A stretch of 35,562 nucleotides of DNA from Chara braunii (GCA_003427395.1 BFEA01000861.1:215508-251069); one strand, 5' to 3'; shown: positions 1-11,715, counted from the first letter of the stretch. The notes: generated by a model from the sequence alone, not told the origin. Numbers and translations: made by a program.

Positions 1-65
1 AGTGATAATCCACCTTAACCAAAATCAAAGTAGACTATCACTCACCCACACCAGATGGAAAACTC

Positions 66-66
<1 letters not shown>
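1..66. repeat. Truncated copy of small inverted-repeat element
   Basis: Positions 3-66 match 32001-32065 almost base for base (shared block with ccttaacc, gtagactatcactcac and accagatg). At the 32 kb copy this block lies inside a 110 bp unit with inverted ends. Here the right end runs straight into (TA)n after ctctaca and the left end is off the window. Confidence 0.6.
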
Positions 67-133
<67 letters not shown>

Positions 134-137
134 TGCC

Positions 138-198
<61 letters not shown>
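67..198. repeat. (TA)n and (GA)n microsatellites
   Basis: A (TA)n tract (about 67-101) passes into (GA)n (102-129), then a 15 bp stub of the aaacctgccacatac unit, then a second (TA)n and (GA)n pair up to 198. The same order (TA)n-(GA)n-unit recurs at 516-600, so these tracts are part of a compound repeat. Confidence 0.85.
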
Positions 199-908
<710 letters not shown>

Positions 909-1362
909 TTGTAAAGTTGTCTCTTACCACTGGGCTATTTGCTGGGAACCCCTACGAATCTTGGTCCTCCGAAGTCATACAGCAACACCTAACTCTAACC
1001 CAGTTAATGCGAAAACAATGAGAAAAGGTGCAAGATGAGCTAAATACATGATACCTCCCATCAAGCGGGGAAATGGGCCCGGCGTCCCTTACAAAAAGTC
1101 GCCGCAGCCCTGAGCTGAGCGAGGCTCTCCGGCCAGGCAAAGCTCATGCCACGACTGTTTCAAGGGCAGAAATCCTTCCTCTCTTCCACCAATTCTACAA
1201 AGTATTCTAACATCAGAGGCAGCATCCTATAGTAACCTAACCGATCCAACTATTGAAGAATTATAAACACTTCGCACAAATCCACAAAATCAAAACGATC
1301 AACTAAATACGAACAGAATAACCGTGCTGGATTATCATCAATCTCTTCTCATAACAGTGTCG
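909..1362. other. No gene recognised
   Basis: Ordinary-composition sequence with only short reading frames of 60-80 residues on both strands. No domain, RNA gene or repeat structure was recognised here. Confidence 0.4.
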
Positions 1363-1430
<68 letters not shown>

Positions 1431-1564
1431 CATCAAATGCGGCGGTGGTAGCATCAGGCCCGACACTTTGAACGACGCCCACCAAAGCAAAATTAACAAA
1501 ACAATCAACGAAATGCCACAGAATAACCCTATAAGATTGTCATGTCTCTTCTCATAAAAGTGTC

Positions 1565-1623
<59 letters not shown>

Positions 1624-1625
1624 CG
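1340..1625. repeat. Two (CT)n tracts in a duplicated context
   Basis: (CT)n at 1367-1425 and 1569-1618 are both preceded by tctcttctcataa and a gtgtc-attctc stretch, and both are followed by tctgaggtc. The tract and its flanks were therefore duplicated together about 200 bp apart. Reading frames through them are poly Ser-Leu or Arg-Glu artefacts. Confidence 0.8.
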
Positions 1626-2040
1626 GTCACCCTTTTAGTTCAGATAGGCAAGAAAAACAGAGCGTGGCCAAATTGACAAAGTCTGAGTTAAAAAAGGCAA
1701 GAAAAACATTACCTGGCAGGGGTATGAGTGTGACAGTTCCTCTTCAGCAAATTTGTCGTTTCCTGGAACCTGTTTTCTTTTCTTTACTTTTGTTTTTTCC
1801 CCTGGTGTGAGCACCTTTCGAAATTCGCCCATTGCAACTGCAACGGGCCGCAGTAGCACACAGTAGGGCCAAGCCCTAAGCAGTTCCATTCATCAGATGA
1901 ATCTTCACCTGAAACATGGCACGATACAGCACCACATGGAGCCACAGCCATAGGGAAGCTGACTCCTCGTTGCCACGAGATTCGGTGGCAGAGAAATCTA
2001 ACACCAAAAAAGAAAACGGAAAAAGAAGAAGAAAAGAGAA

Positions 2041-2284
2041 ACGGCCTAGCTCAATGGGTTGGCACGCAAGTGGCATTCAGGAGGTGATGGGTTCATGGCT
2101 GTCTGTGGCACTCTTTTTTTTTTTTTTTTTTTTTGTCTGTGGCACTCTTGGTGCCAACCAACTGAGATAGTCAGAAACAGCCTAGCTCAATTGGCTAGGC
2201 ACGCAAGTGGCATTCAGGACAGGAGATCGTGCATAACTGCATGCCTGCCTGTGGCACTCTTGGTGCCAACCAACTGAGATAGTC
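2041..2284 (+). repeat. Tandem pair of tRNA-like SINE units
   Basis: Two related units, 2041-2168 and 2178-2284, share tagctcaat, ggcacgcaagtggcattcagg and the tail cactcttggtgccaaccaactgagatagtcag. The start of each fits the RNA polymerase III A box (TRGCNNARYNGG): tagctcaattgg at 2183-2194 is an exact fit and 2047-2058 is close. About 41 bp downstream, unit 1 has ggttcatggct (2090-2100), a partial B box; the B box of unit 2 is degraded. A T17 tract (2114-2132) interrupts unit 1. The tail contains a tggcac/gtgcca inverted repeat. This fits a tRNA-derived SINE. A plain non-SINE tandem repeat remains possible. Confidence 0.5.
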
Positions 2285-2382
2285 AGCTGGATCCTCCCAG
2301 TTGGTATCAACAGAATTATAAATATTGTTCTCAGTTAGCCCAGTCTAAAACATGGGACACTGATCGGTACTAGTGGAGTCTA

Positions 2383-2767
2383 TGACCAACATGGGTGTGA
2401 GTGTGAGCGCCAGTGGGTTGTGTGTGGTGTGTGGGAGAGTGTTGGCCATAGCCACTGCTGCTACTCGATGAGGGGTGGGGGACGATGAGAAAGGGAGGCG
2501 CAGCTACTGGCAGGTCTCGGTCTCTGCGTTAGCCAGACCCCCACTGGCGGCCCCAACCCTACACCCTTAACCACTAGGGCAAGGGGCAACATGCAATATC
2601 CCCTTCACAGTGAGAGGTAGCTATGCTTGCAGGGGTCCCCTATAGATAGCCTTAGGCGTAGGTAGGTAGTGAAAGGCAAGAAGTTGCCAGAAGAATATAG
2701 AAGGGAAGAATTCCCAAAAAAAAAAAAAAAAAAAAAACATGGGGCGCTGGACCCGTTTTTCAGCACA
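2383..2767. repeat. Dispersed repeat R, copy 1 (5' truncated)
   Basis: Matches 2905-3212 across the run gtgggttgtgtgtggtgtgtgggagagtgttggc, the agccaga/ggccccaaccct block and the end tatgcttgcaggggtccc. The copy is followed by an A tract (2716-2737) and then by the beginning of another unit (ggggcgctggacccg, 2741-2767). The A tract at the 3' side suggests a retroposed unit, but no coding sequence is visible. Confidence 0.6.
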
Positions 2768-2840
2768 ACAATTCTTTTCCACGAGGGGGGTATGCCCTGA
2801 AGAATTTTCTCACAATTCTCATAATTTTTGTCTTTCAAAA

Positions 2841-3212
2841 GGGACGCTGAGCCCGGTTCTCAGCACGTGACGCTCCCCAGGAATAGATCGGAGCCTTCTT
2901 TCCTTACCCAACACGGGTGTGAGTGCGCGTGTGAGTGGGTTGTGTGTGGTGTGTGGGAGAGTGTTGGCTTTAGACACTACTGTTACTCTATGGGGGTGGG
3001 GGAAGATGAAAAGGGAGGCACAGTTACTGGCAAATGCTTGGTCCTTGTGTTAGCCGGGCCCCCGTCAGCGGCCCCAACCCTGCACCCTAAACGCTACGGC
3101 AAAGGGGCAAATATGTCGTAACCTTCCTTCATAGAAGAGGGGTAGAAAGCTATGCTTGCAGGGGTCCCCTGTATAGCCTTAGTAGTGGTAGTTCGGTAGT
3201 GAAAGAAAGATA
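2841..3212. repeat. Dispersed repeat R, copy 2 (longest)
   Basis: Begins gggacgctgagcccggttc and ends tatgcttgcaggggtcccctg followed by ggtagtgaaag. Part of its 5' end recurs in direct orientation at 3951-4042, and its 3' end recurs inverted at 4069-4133 and 4604-4653. Confidence 0.6.
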
Positions 3213-3344
3213 TGTTCCATGATATGGAAGAACGCCGGTTAAAAAATATGTGAGGTGAGAGAAAAATATATGGCTGTCCCCCGATGAGGAGAGGGCAAAG
3301 AAAATAAAAAAAGAAGAAGAATTTACCTAAGACAGTTACAGGCT

Positions 3345-3600
3345 GCCCATAGTATGGGCGCCTGTCAGGAAATATGGGAGCAGCAGCTCCCAGCTTGGCC
3401 ATGGGGTTGGAAAGTCATACTACTAGGACAATGGGAACCACAGGATATGCAACTTTCAGAATTTCAGAGGACAGAAATAAGAGCACATTGGTCAGTAATA
3501 CGATCAAAGATACAACACCTCCATGTATTCAAAACTTCAACCAAGATTGGCTGGGAGGAAATGAAGGAGGGTGCCTGACGGGGAAGGAAGAACAGGGGGA
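3345..3600 (+). pseudogene. Possible LINE ORF2 C-terminal fragment
   Basis: The reading frame 3354-3578 encodes about 74 residues. Its pattern of an IWEQQ-type start, a W-rich stretch, LLGQW, then EFQ...IRAHWSVIR and HVF resembles the extreme C-terminus of plant-type L1 ORF2 proteins, where a tryptophan-rich tail follows the reverse transcriptase. No RT motifs are present, the fragment is short, and a neighbouring frame (3374-3745) is equally open. A chance frame inside the repeat cannot be ruled out. Confidence 0.25.
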
Positions 3601-3950
3601 AAATTTAAAACGAGACTTCCTCTTGAGCTTCAAAGACTGGTTTTCGCTTCCTCCAGGAACCACACTCAGATCTCCAGAATTTTTTCCTGATCCCTTCCCC
3701 CCATCGGAATTAGCAATGGTGGATTCGCAATGGTATCCTCAATAAAGTATGAATGCAACATATATTGGATATCCGAGGCTTTGGTTGCAATCTCAAGGAA
3801 AAGTTGTCTACATTGTTGGGCTATTTGTTAGACTATTTCCAGGAGATAATTTTTTGCTAGACTTAATAGTTGTATCTGGCGGCCTGGTTTGGCTGAAGAG
3901 GCAGTCTTTATCTCTACATATTTTTATAAAGAAACAAAGACTATGTAAAA

Positions 3951-4133
3951 GGGACGCTGGACCCGGTTTCCAGCAGGTGACGCTACCCACCAATAGATGG
4001 AGTCCCTACCCAGGTGTTAGTCCTGGTGCCATCATTGTTAGTCTCCCTTTTCTTTTCTCAAATTCTGTTTTGCCTTTCACTACCTTCCTACCACTACTCC
4101 TAAGACTATATACGGGGGAACCCTGCAAGCATA
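3951..4133. repeat. Fold-back arrangement of repeat R
   Basis: The 5' part of repeat R (gggacgctggacccggtttc, 3951-4042) is in direct orientation. It is followed by an inverted 3' part (ttcactaccttcctaccactactcctaag...ctgcaagcata, 4069-4133). The inverted 3' end occurs again at 4604-4653. This looks like a rearranged composite of repeat R copies. Confidence 0.5.
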
Positions 4134-4199
4134 GGGCCTCGCAAACGAGTCCGTTTTTTTTTTTTTTTGAGAAAACTACGGCTCAGTCAGGGTTACAGT

Positions 4200-4545
4200 T
4201 TGTAATTGCATTTCAAACTGCGTTTTAGCAGTTTAGTCAGGGTTCGAGTTTCAAACAGTTTAGTCAGGGCCCGAGTTTCAAATTCAGGTGAAACTCGGGC
4301 TGTTTCCGTTTTTTTTTTTTTCCCTTTTTTTTTCCCCTTTTTTTTCCCTTTTTTTTTCCCACCCCCTCTCCGTCGTGTGGCTGGGCCACAACCGAGATGT
4401 CTCGGCCACACCCGAGGGGGAAAAAAAAAAAAGCATCTGGTTGTGTGGCAGGGCCACAGTCAAGATGTCTCGGCCACTCCTGAAAGGGGGGGTTTGAGGG
4501 AAGGGGGGAGGGAAAAAAAAAAAAAAAAAAAAAGGGGCCACGTGC
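4200..4545. repeat. Short direct repeats and homopolymer-rich block
   Basis: The block gtttagtcagggYYcgagtttcaaa occurs twice (4228-4281). T and C runs follow (4308-4358), then two copies of a motif containing gtgtggc-gggccaca and agatgtctcggccac (4373-4425 and 4440-4482), each ending in an A-rich run. No gene is recognised. The frames through it are Phe, Lys and Gly runs. Confidence 0.5.
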
Positions 4546-4689
4546 CTGACTGAACTGCTAAAAAGACCAGCCCGAGTTCCAACTGGATTTGGAACTCGGA
4601 TCTACCGACCACTACTCCTAAGCCTATACAGGGGACCCCTGCAAGCATAGCAATGCATGCTGCCCCCCGCACTTAGGGGCTCATTAGAC

Positions 4690-5285
4690 ACTCCTCGGGT
4701 CGTCCTTGGGGCCCAAGGGGTTCTCCTTTGGGTGACCTGAGATATTTTCCGCCGTCGTTCCACTCGTCCTAGGAACGGTCACCCGAGGACTGGTCGCCAC
4801 GGGCCCGCGGCCAGTCTAATAATCTAATTGCTGGGCCGGGGAGGGGGGAAGCTGGGCGGTGGTCCATGGCCTTTTGTCCGTGTGGACGGGCATGGTCCAG
4901 CTCCGGTCGGAGGGAAAATTTGAATGTCAGCGGCGGCCCTCCAATAAATAAAAAATAAAATGCGCGGACGTCCAGGTTCAAAATTCAAGTTTCCAATGAC
5001 ACTATTGGGGTGAATGCGAATCAGCGGCGGGTGGTGGACAACGTCCGAAAGGATGGAGCCTTCCACTGGGGGGCGGGGGGGGGGGCGTGGGTGCTGCGTT
5101 CGGCCCGGGCAGGAAGATGTCCCCTGACAAGACGCCATCGCGGTTGTCCTCGGTGCCCATCTGCACGGAGAGTGGCGGAGAGCGTCGTGTAGGCTCGCAA
5201 CACAGCGTCGGTCCCTCGTCGTCAAGCGGTGCGTTTTCGTCGTCCAGTGGAACGTTGGTGGAGTTTGTGGGTGTCGTTGACGGTC
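4690..5285. other. GC-rich flank of the Harbinger remnant, no gene recognised
   Basis: GC-rich sequence with a G run at 5069-5084 and many short overlapping frames of about 60-130 residues on both strands. None shows a recognisable domain. It may contain the 5' end of the transposon whose transposase follows, but I could not identify a terminal inverted repeat. Confidence 0.3.
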
Positions 5286-5537
5286 ATGTCTTCTGCACCC
5301 TGTGCGGCAATGGATGCCGCCGACAATGAGGAGCGTTCAAAGTTGAGCACGGTGGAGAGGACGGCAATGGCAGCGGCCGTTAACGTCATGCTTTTCCGTT
5401 GTCAGTTGGGAAGGACTGATGGGAGAATGAAAGCGCAGATCTGCGCATGGAGGAAGAAGATGATGCAGCATCTGGCGGTGGAGGCTTGGACACCGCCACC
5501 AACTGTGACGCTGTCGTTCAGGTGTGCTGCGCCATGA
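5286..5537 (+). CDS. Short ORF upstream of Harbinger transposase, unknown
   Basis: An ATG at 5286 opens a frame of about 83 residues ending at 5537. It overlaps the start of the transposase frame by a few bases. The middle (DNEERSKLSTVERTAMAAAV) looks helical, and a basic WRKKM stretch follows. It could be the N-terminal part of the transposase joined by a frameshift or a removed intron, because the next frame has no ATG before residue 32. No domain is recognised. Confidence 0.3.
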   Translation: MSSAPCAAMDAADNEERSKLSTVERTAMAAAVNVMLFRCQLGRTDGRMKAQICAWRKKMMQHLAVEAWTPPPTVTLSFRCAAP

Positions 5538-6252
5538 GTTGCGGAGTTCTACCCAGAGTGACGCCCAGTTGGTGGATGAAAAGGAGGATGGGGGAGATGT
5601 GGGAGGATCCGCGGCAATGAGACGACGCCACGAAAGATTACTTTTGGGAGATTGCGGAAGCTTGTCACTCTTCCTGCAGCGGCGTGTGACGTTCTACAGG
5701 GAACCCATACAACCCGATCATATCGTCGCCTATACGTTGTACCGGCGGACGGCGGGGGATATGTACGACAACAGCGTGTGCAACTTCGGCATCGGCAAAT
5801 CTTCAGGCTTGGTGGCAGTGCGGGACATAACTGCAGCGTTGCTGAGAGTGTATCAGGAGAAAATTTCATGGTCGACCGGGGTGCGGAAGTCGGTCGTCCT
5901 ACACGCTTTCATTGACAAGGGCTTCCCGAACTGCCATGGGTGCATCGACTGCACTCGTATTTACATTGATAAGCCGGCAAATGCCCCTGGTGAGGACTAC
6001 CACGATAGGAAACGACGTTTCTCAGTAGTCGCGCAGGTGGTCATCGATCTGAACTTGCGTGAACTGGACGTCTTCGTCGGCTATCCAGGAAGCTGCCACG
6101 ACGTGAGGATCATCCACCTGTCCAGTCTATGGTTGTGTGCCGAGGCGGGGGAGCTTCAAGTTTTCATGGGACCGCCTGTGATGATCCCCTTTGAAGAGCA
6201 AACCAACAGTTATTTGTTGGGCGACAATGGTTACCCCTCTCAGAATGGATAG
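5524..6252 (+). pseudogene. PIF/Harbinger-type DDE transposase, main fragment
   Basis: The frame encodes about 242 residues from a GTG; the first in-frame ATG is at 5617. It matches the DDE_Tnp_4 nuclease pattern of PIF/Harbinger transposases (HARBI1 relatives). An N-terminal helical part (QPDHIVAYTLYRRTAGD, FGIGKSSG) leads to GFPNCHGCIDCTR with the first catalytic Asp at residue 142. Next come the YHDRKRRFSVVAQVV strand region, GYPGSCHD with the second Asp at 193, and LLGDNGYP near the end. The frame stops at 6252, before the third acidic residue, which lies in another frame downstream. The encoded enzyme would cut and rejoin element ends during DNA transposition. As it stands it is inactive. 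No terminal inverted repeats or 3 bp target duplication could be identified. Confidence 0.85.
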
Positions 6253-6619
6253 TGATCCTGTATGGCTGCAGTAGTGAACACCCGTCGGAGTTGTGCTTCG
6301 TCAACAAGCACAAGACCGCGAGGGGGGCAGTTGAGAGGGCAGGTTGAAGGGGATGTGGAGGTTATTCCTGCGGTCGCACATTATGAACACGGAGACGTTG
6401 CCACAACAGTTAGTCATCGTCTGCATTCTACACAACATACTCATCGACACGGGCATCCTCTTCGACGACCATCTATTGTGGGAGGTGGACGCAAACGGGG
6501 TGCGGCATCACGTGGATCTTGGGATCCAACGCCCTCTCATCCTGGTGTGCATGGAGACGTCGACGGGAGATGCGCTCATTCTTAGGGACGCACTGGCAAA
6601 GCGGATGAGAGGGAAGTGA
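6245..6619 (+). pseudogene. PIF/Harbinger transposase C-terminal part, frameshifted
   Basis: Two further frames continue the homology. From about 6235 to 6347 one frame reads through FVNKHKTARGAVERA, which holds the Glu of the VER motif (third catalytic acid). Then a small deletion changes frame, and 6344-6619 encodes KGMWRLFLRSHIMNTETLPQQ followed by ILHNILID, the conserved C-terminal end of the family. Together with 5524-6252 this gives most of a transposase domain broken by at least two frameshifts. The few bases expected between VERA and RLKG appear to be missing. Confidence 0.75.
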
Positions 6620-9600
6620 TGACTATCGGCCGTGTGGTGGTTGTGACGGAAGCATCGGAGCTGACACACGTTGTCGGTGCGAATACCCTTACAAGGGTGT
6701 CCGGCCTGGTTTTTGTAAATTACAAAAAATAAGTTTAGTTTAGAGTTTGACTATACCATGCGAGTCGCGACTGTGTCTCGTGTTTACGCTGACTAAATGA
6801 TTGACTAGGGTAGAGAGTGTGTGGGCGCACAGATTTAAGGCGCTCGTAATCTCTTTTCTTGTTGATGATTGTGAAGCCGGCGTAGTTGCCGACCAAGTTT
6901 TATTTCTGATTAAACTAGGATTACAAAGATTTTGTCACTGGATTGGTGCACTTGCCTGTGACTTGCGCATACGTGCGGAGGATGACATCGACAACAATGT
7001 GATTTTGAGAATGTTTCGGTATATCTACGCGTCACGCAGTATCCGCTTATTTAGGTGTCCATCAGAACTAGACCTTGCCTTAACCCTAGCACTGTTGGTT
7101 ACAGTGTCGGACTTTTTTCAAAGGGGTTTAGGGATCGAGGCCAGCAGCGTCAGCATAGGAGTATTGGAACGACGCAGAGAGGCTGAGGGGTTGAAGGCCC
7201 GACGGGGCTATCCCCCTTCGTTTTGCCGTCAGCGGCATTGGAACGATACTAGAGGGTTTTTTTTTCCCTCGCCTATCGTATTCTGGCGATTAAAAGTTTT
7301 TAAATATTTCATTTATTTATTGTCATATTATTATTATTTTTATGCGACGACTTTCCTTGACTCAGACGAGGCGCCGGATTTAGAGGTCGTCATGGCGGTC
7401 GAGGACCTTGAGCACACGCCTCATTTTTGTTGACCTATGGGTTCCTTGCGTGTTTGGGATGCTGGCGAGAATCCTTGGTCCCACCGTCTTACAACGCGGG
7501 CCGAGGAAGTCGACCTGCATGCGAGCGGGCGAGTGGTTTAGCCCACGTAGGTTGTGCCGAGGTGCGGAGGGACGAGCGCACCAAGGGTAGAAGGGGTCGC
7601 AGATCATAGCAGCGGTCCTACGGAACCCTTCCCCAAATTTGGTCTCCATAATATCTCATTTGATTGAGCGCTACTGAGATCAGCGTCGGGCGCTATTGAG
7701 ATCTATGAGTAAGTCTGCCTAGTGTTTGATTATGTGAGGCTATGTTCTTGATGTTAGATTATCTTAATGATTATCCTTGTGAGAAATATTTTGTATGGGC
7801 TACTTACCTGAGGTACGTATTTGAACTTATCAGTCTGTAAGGATCTATATGAGCATCTTAAGTTCGATTATTGATTTATGGTTTTCTATTAAGTTCGTGC
7901 ATTGGGATTGCTTTTCAAAAAGGAGTAAGGGCATTGCGCAGACTTCACGTTTGATGCGGCTTCAGAGGTGAATGGAGTGACCACTTCCTTGAGGTAAGTT
8001 TCTTCTAATGGAATGATCAATGTGTAAGGTCTAACATAAGGAAGGGTGCAATCTATGTTATTGTTTCCCTGAGAGATGGTTTTGAAGAAGTTATAACTCC
8101 GTCTTGTAGGTGGTAGTGAGACCCACGCCGGAACTATATTCCTGGTCCATAGTGGGGTGTTGTTGTTGTATCCTCTGTGATAAGATGACTACACTATTAC
8201 TGAATAGGAGGAAAGTGTATGAGTCTTGTTAGGCCATGGCCTATGAGGGAAACAACTGCTGCATGGCACAAAGAGGTAGGGGGTGAATCCCCAACTACTT
8301 TTGTGTCAAGTGGGTTCAACAGCATAGGACGAGACAGTACATCCCAAAGCGTGTATGGTGAGGTTGTTTACTTTGGCGGCAAGGGTCTACAAGGACCAAG
8401 TGTTGGAATCGGAGGGAGAAGCAGTGAGGCTTAATCTTTTAGTGGGGCTCAAGGATTTGAGATGCTATCCATTCTGAAAAGGATTACACTGCCCTTCGAC
8501 ACAATATACTTCTATCAAAGTTGGGGAGTAAAATGTGGTACTCTCGCTAGTATTTTGTCTGAAAGTGCTAATTGTTGGCGACTTCATTTATGATCATGAC
8601 GTGTTTGTCATATGATATGTATGTTAGTATAAGTTATCATTATGAGGTATTTGTATATGCTTCTGGGTGACTAACTAGCTTGTATATAATGCATTTGCCT
8701 TTTTTGAGTATTTTTTATGTCAGTTACTAAGGTAATATGTTATTTTCCATGAGTAATTATTACTGTGAGTTTTAATATTTGTGAATATATTATTACCATG
8801 ATAGATTACTGGTATTATTTCCTCTAAGCTGGGTGGTCGTTAACACTGAAATGATGAATTTTAGTGAAAGATTATTTCAAGCTAGGACTTTAGGAGTAGA
8901 GATTGTAAGAACGCGATTGTCAGTATAGTAACAAAAGGCGTATGCTGGACGTTTTTCTGTGATGGGCAGAACCCAGACCAGAGCGAAGGCAACTCAGGAT
9001 GCCTTATGCTAAGGAAGATCCCAGTATGACCTCTTAAGAGGGAAGATGGACTCGAAGTATCTTTACCGAGAAGAGTTAAGGAAGGAGAATATATCTCTTC
9101 CTGGTGGGGCATGCTCATAGGCAAGGGTAGCTTCGTCTGGATTGAGTCTAGGTTCGATGATGATTGGGACTGTGCGATCGTGAGAGTAACACTCTACGCG
9201 CCACCATCGTTTTGGGTCTTGTATGGGATTGAGTTGGCGCTTGGGCATGTAAGCCTACTTGCAAAGCCTTTAAGGATAGCTAAGGGAGTTATAGCGAAGT
9301 GGGCAAGGAGAAGGATTCATGACGGAGAGGGGCAGGTGGTGACCCATGTAGAGGTCAAGCATACCAAAGAGTTTGTACTACTTTCAGCTTCGTTACGAGT
9401 CATCCTGCCTGAGTTTCTGGTAGAAAAGTGTTTTGGGGGACAGGCAAAGGTAGAGGCAGCAGTTGAGGCCGCTTTTAGGGCATAAGAATGAAGATATGAG
9501 CATTATACGTGTGAAATGATATATAGCATGTACCTCGACCAAAGGTTTTTACCCCTAGTCAATGGCTTAGGAACTTGGTCAACGTAGTTGACACATATGC

Positions 9601-9842
9601 TAACTCTCATGATGCAGATGAAAAAAGTGAAGATTGGGATGAAGTACAGACAAAAGTGAGTTGATAGAGATTGCCCTCATATTCTGCCAAGTGTATTTTT
9701 TTTAAACTCGTCTATGACCTTTTTACTCTGCGAGTACGAGGACCAATGACAGTTGTAGCCACTACTACTGTCAGTCCATGACTGGTTTTTGAAAACTCTG
9801 CCTATAAACGTTGTATACTACTGGTAGTACCTTTGAAGTTTA
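6620..9842. other. 3.2 kb without a recognisable gene
   Basis: This stretch is moderately AT-rich. Its longest open frames are 6801-7433 (+, 210 codons from a TTG, ending in an FYY-rich low-complexity tail) and 9111-9485 (+, 124 codons). Neither has a recognisable domain and both lack typical coding features. Minus-strand frames at 7380-7649, 8882-9124 and 9063-9248 have a hint of retroelement-like composition but no catalytic motif. It is probably old, decayed transposon sequence; nothing more can be supported. Confidence 0.4.
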
Positions 9843-9967
9843 GAGCAAGGGTAACTAGGGTTTTGTCGTGTGAGCAAGAAGATGGTTAATGTGATATGAG
9901 TGTTAGTAGTTTTGTATGCCCATATCTGTTTTTTAGCTTTTTTGGACTACAACCTGATGATCCATTG
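9843..9967. repeat. 125 bp direct repeat, left copy
   Basis: Runs from gagcaagggtaactaggg to gatgatccattg and is identical to 11878-12002 except for two substitutions (ggttaa/gggtaa and gatatg/gatctg). The pair bounds a 2.2 kb segment. Near identity implies a recent duplication or gene conversion. Confidence 0.9.
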
Positions 9968-9999
9968 CTTGCTATGCGTATCAGGCCGGCATCGACATC

Positions 10000-10344
10000 A
10001 TGACTGAGGAAAGTGGTTTTGTGAAGATCCTACTTTGGAGGAGCTCATGCCTCACGAAAGTGTTGCTGTGTGAGTCAGTGCGTGACTCAATGCCCCTAGA
10101 TCTTCGAGCCCTGTTGTTTCAGGGAAACAATTTGTTTAACTTCCTGCGTGACTATCAGGGTTTCGGCCTCGCAAAGATGTGGGACGAGAGAGCAATGTGG
10201 AGTACGCTGCCATTGTTCGTATGCGAAGGATTGAGTGAGGAAGTATATACTTTAATGTTGAAGTCGCGAACCTGGGGCGAGCTGAAAAACTCTTTAAGCC
10301 ACAGGTCCCCCCGCCACCGAAAACCCCCGGTACCGGTGAGTTAG
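10000..10344 (+). CDS. Retrotransposon gag-like fragment
   Basis: An ATG-initiated frame of 114 codons. Residues 30-100 show the helical capsid-like pattern of plant-type Ty3 gag proteins: LLFQGNNLFNFLRDYQGF, then W-E-R, a P-LFV stretch, and SRTWGELKNSL. In such proteins the segment belongs to the capsid-like assembly domain. The C-terminus after about residue 100 is Pro/Arg/Ser-rich and runs out at a TAG. No protease, RT or integrase follows in the next 2 kb, so this is an isolated fragment. It starts 33 bp after the left 125 bp repeat, which may be its leader. Confidence 0.4.
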   Translation: MTEESGFVKILLWRSSCLTKVLLCESVRDSMPLDLRALLFQGNNLFNFLRDYQGFGLAKMWDERAMWSTLPLFVCEGLSEEVYTLMLKSRTWGELKNSLSHRSPRHRKPPVPVS

Positions 10345-10603
10345 GGAAGGGTTTTTCGGAGGTCCTCCGCCCCGAACTCACCGATCTCGCAAAGTCCCTG
10401 GCAACTGCACCAAGGCCCCACGGTGTAGAGGGCGGACGACAGTGGGGTTGCATCGAGCGGCTGCGAAACGGTCGGGTGGTCCAGTTTTTGGGTCGCTGAC
10501 AATCTGTACCGAGCTTTCACGCTGTGGCGAGAAATGAAGGGCCGCACTGAAAATGCAAAATAAAAAAAAAACGAGAACAGATCCAAAAATTCCGCCGTCG
10601 CGC

Positions 10604-10640
<37 letters not shown>

Positions 10641-10938
10641 TCATTGTTATCATTGTCCCGGTACTACCGATATATACATATGAGACGACGATGTGGAAAC
10701 GCGTCTCCTCTGTGTAGTCGTCTAGGGTTTGGATGTTGTTGACGCTTTCCCTCCGTTCGATGTTGTGACACTCATGTCCGCCATCGCCACGAGCCCCCTA
10801 ACCCGACCTTGCCTCATTGCTGTGTTGTTTCCGTTCGCCGTTCTTGCCGCCTTGTTTCCACCAGCGTGAACTTGTTCGAGGCGATGTGCTTGGGGTCGTT
10901 GTAGCTCTGCGAGGCCGGCGAGCAGTGCGGCGATGTGG

Positions 10939-10942
<4 letters not shown>
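10345..10942. other. Poly-T tract and gene-poor sequence
   Basis: A GC-rich stretch to about 10555, an A run (10561-10570) and a T tract (10606-10639), then sequence with no recognisable gene. The open frames here are shadows of the homopolymers. Confidence 0.5.

Positions 10943-11007
<65 letters not shown>
10943..11007. repeat. (CT)n microsatellite
   Basis: About 32 uninterrupted CT units between ggcctt and tcgcgtgacg. Confidence 0.95.
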
Positions 11008-11010
<3 letters not shown>

Positions 11011-11506
11011 CGTGACGTCGTGGTGGGTGGTCGGTTAGGTTTCCTGTGTGGTGGTTCGTGTCTCTGTCGGGTTGCGTTCGGGATGTGACAAAGGCGCCAT
11101 CGCTTTGTCCACCCGTCCGCTGCACCTCCAGCGTGCTGGCGGTGTCGCAAGCGTTTCGTTTTTTCGTGACGCGGGTGCAGGACCGGCTGCGTTGCACTTC
11201 TGCGGTGGCTGTGTGTGCATGCGTCTTTGAGTGGCGTCCAGTACCCGTGGGTGTGCTGCCGAGTGTTCGCTATTGTGCTGTGTGTATGAGGTCGCGCGTT
11301 TGGAGTTGTGTTGCCCGTCGTCGATCCTCCGCTTTGCTGCGGTTCTGTGTAAGTGGGACTGTGGTCGTGTGCATGTGCTTGCTTGTTTGTGTGCGTGTTC
11401 GTGCGTGGTCGTTTCTTCTTCCTTTTCTCCTTTGTGTTGTTGTTGTTGTTCTTCTTCTTCATCTTCCTTTTTTTATCCTTCTTCTTCTTCTTCGTGTTCT
11501 TCTTCA

Positions 11507-11509
<3 letters not shown>

Positions 11510-11591
<82 letters not shown>

Positions 11592-11715
11592 NNNNNNNNN
11601 NNNNNNNNNNNNNNNNNNNNNNNNNNNNNNNNNNNNNNNNNNNNNNTTTTTTTTCTTGTATATCTTCTTCTTCTTCTTCTTCTTCTTCTTCTTCTTCTTC
11701 TTCTTCTTCTTCTTG
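11510..11715. repeat. Poly-T tract with 55 bp assembly gap, then (CTT)n
   Basis: At least 80 consecutive T bases reach a run of N at 11592-11646. T's follow, then (CTT)n at 11664-11714. A gap inside a homopolymer is most likely an assembly failure, and the true length is unknown. Confidence 0.95.

Noticed and set aside
6801-7433. 210-codon plus-strand frame
   Set aside because: It starts at a TTG, ends in FYY-rich low-complexity sequence and shows no domain; kept only as a remark in the gene-poor region.
10722-11507. Long minus-strand frame of 261 codons, Lys/Thr/Arg-Glu rich
   Set aside because: It runs through (CT)n and A/T-rich tracts that lack stops. The composition is entirely that of the simple repeats and no domain is visible.
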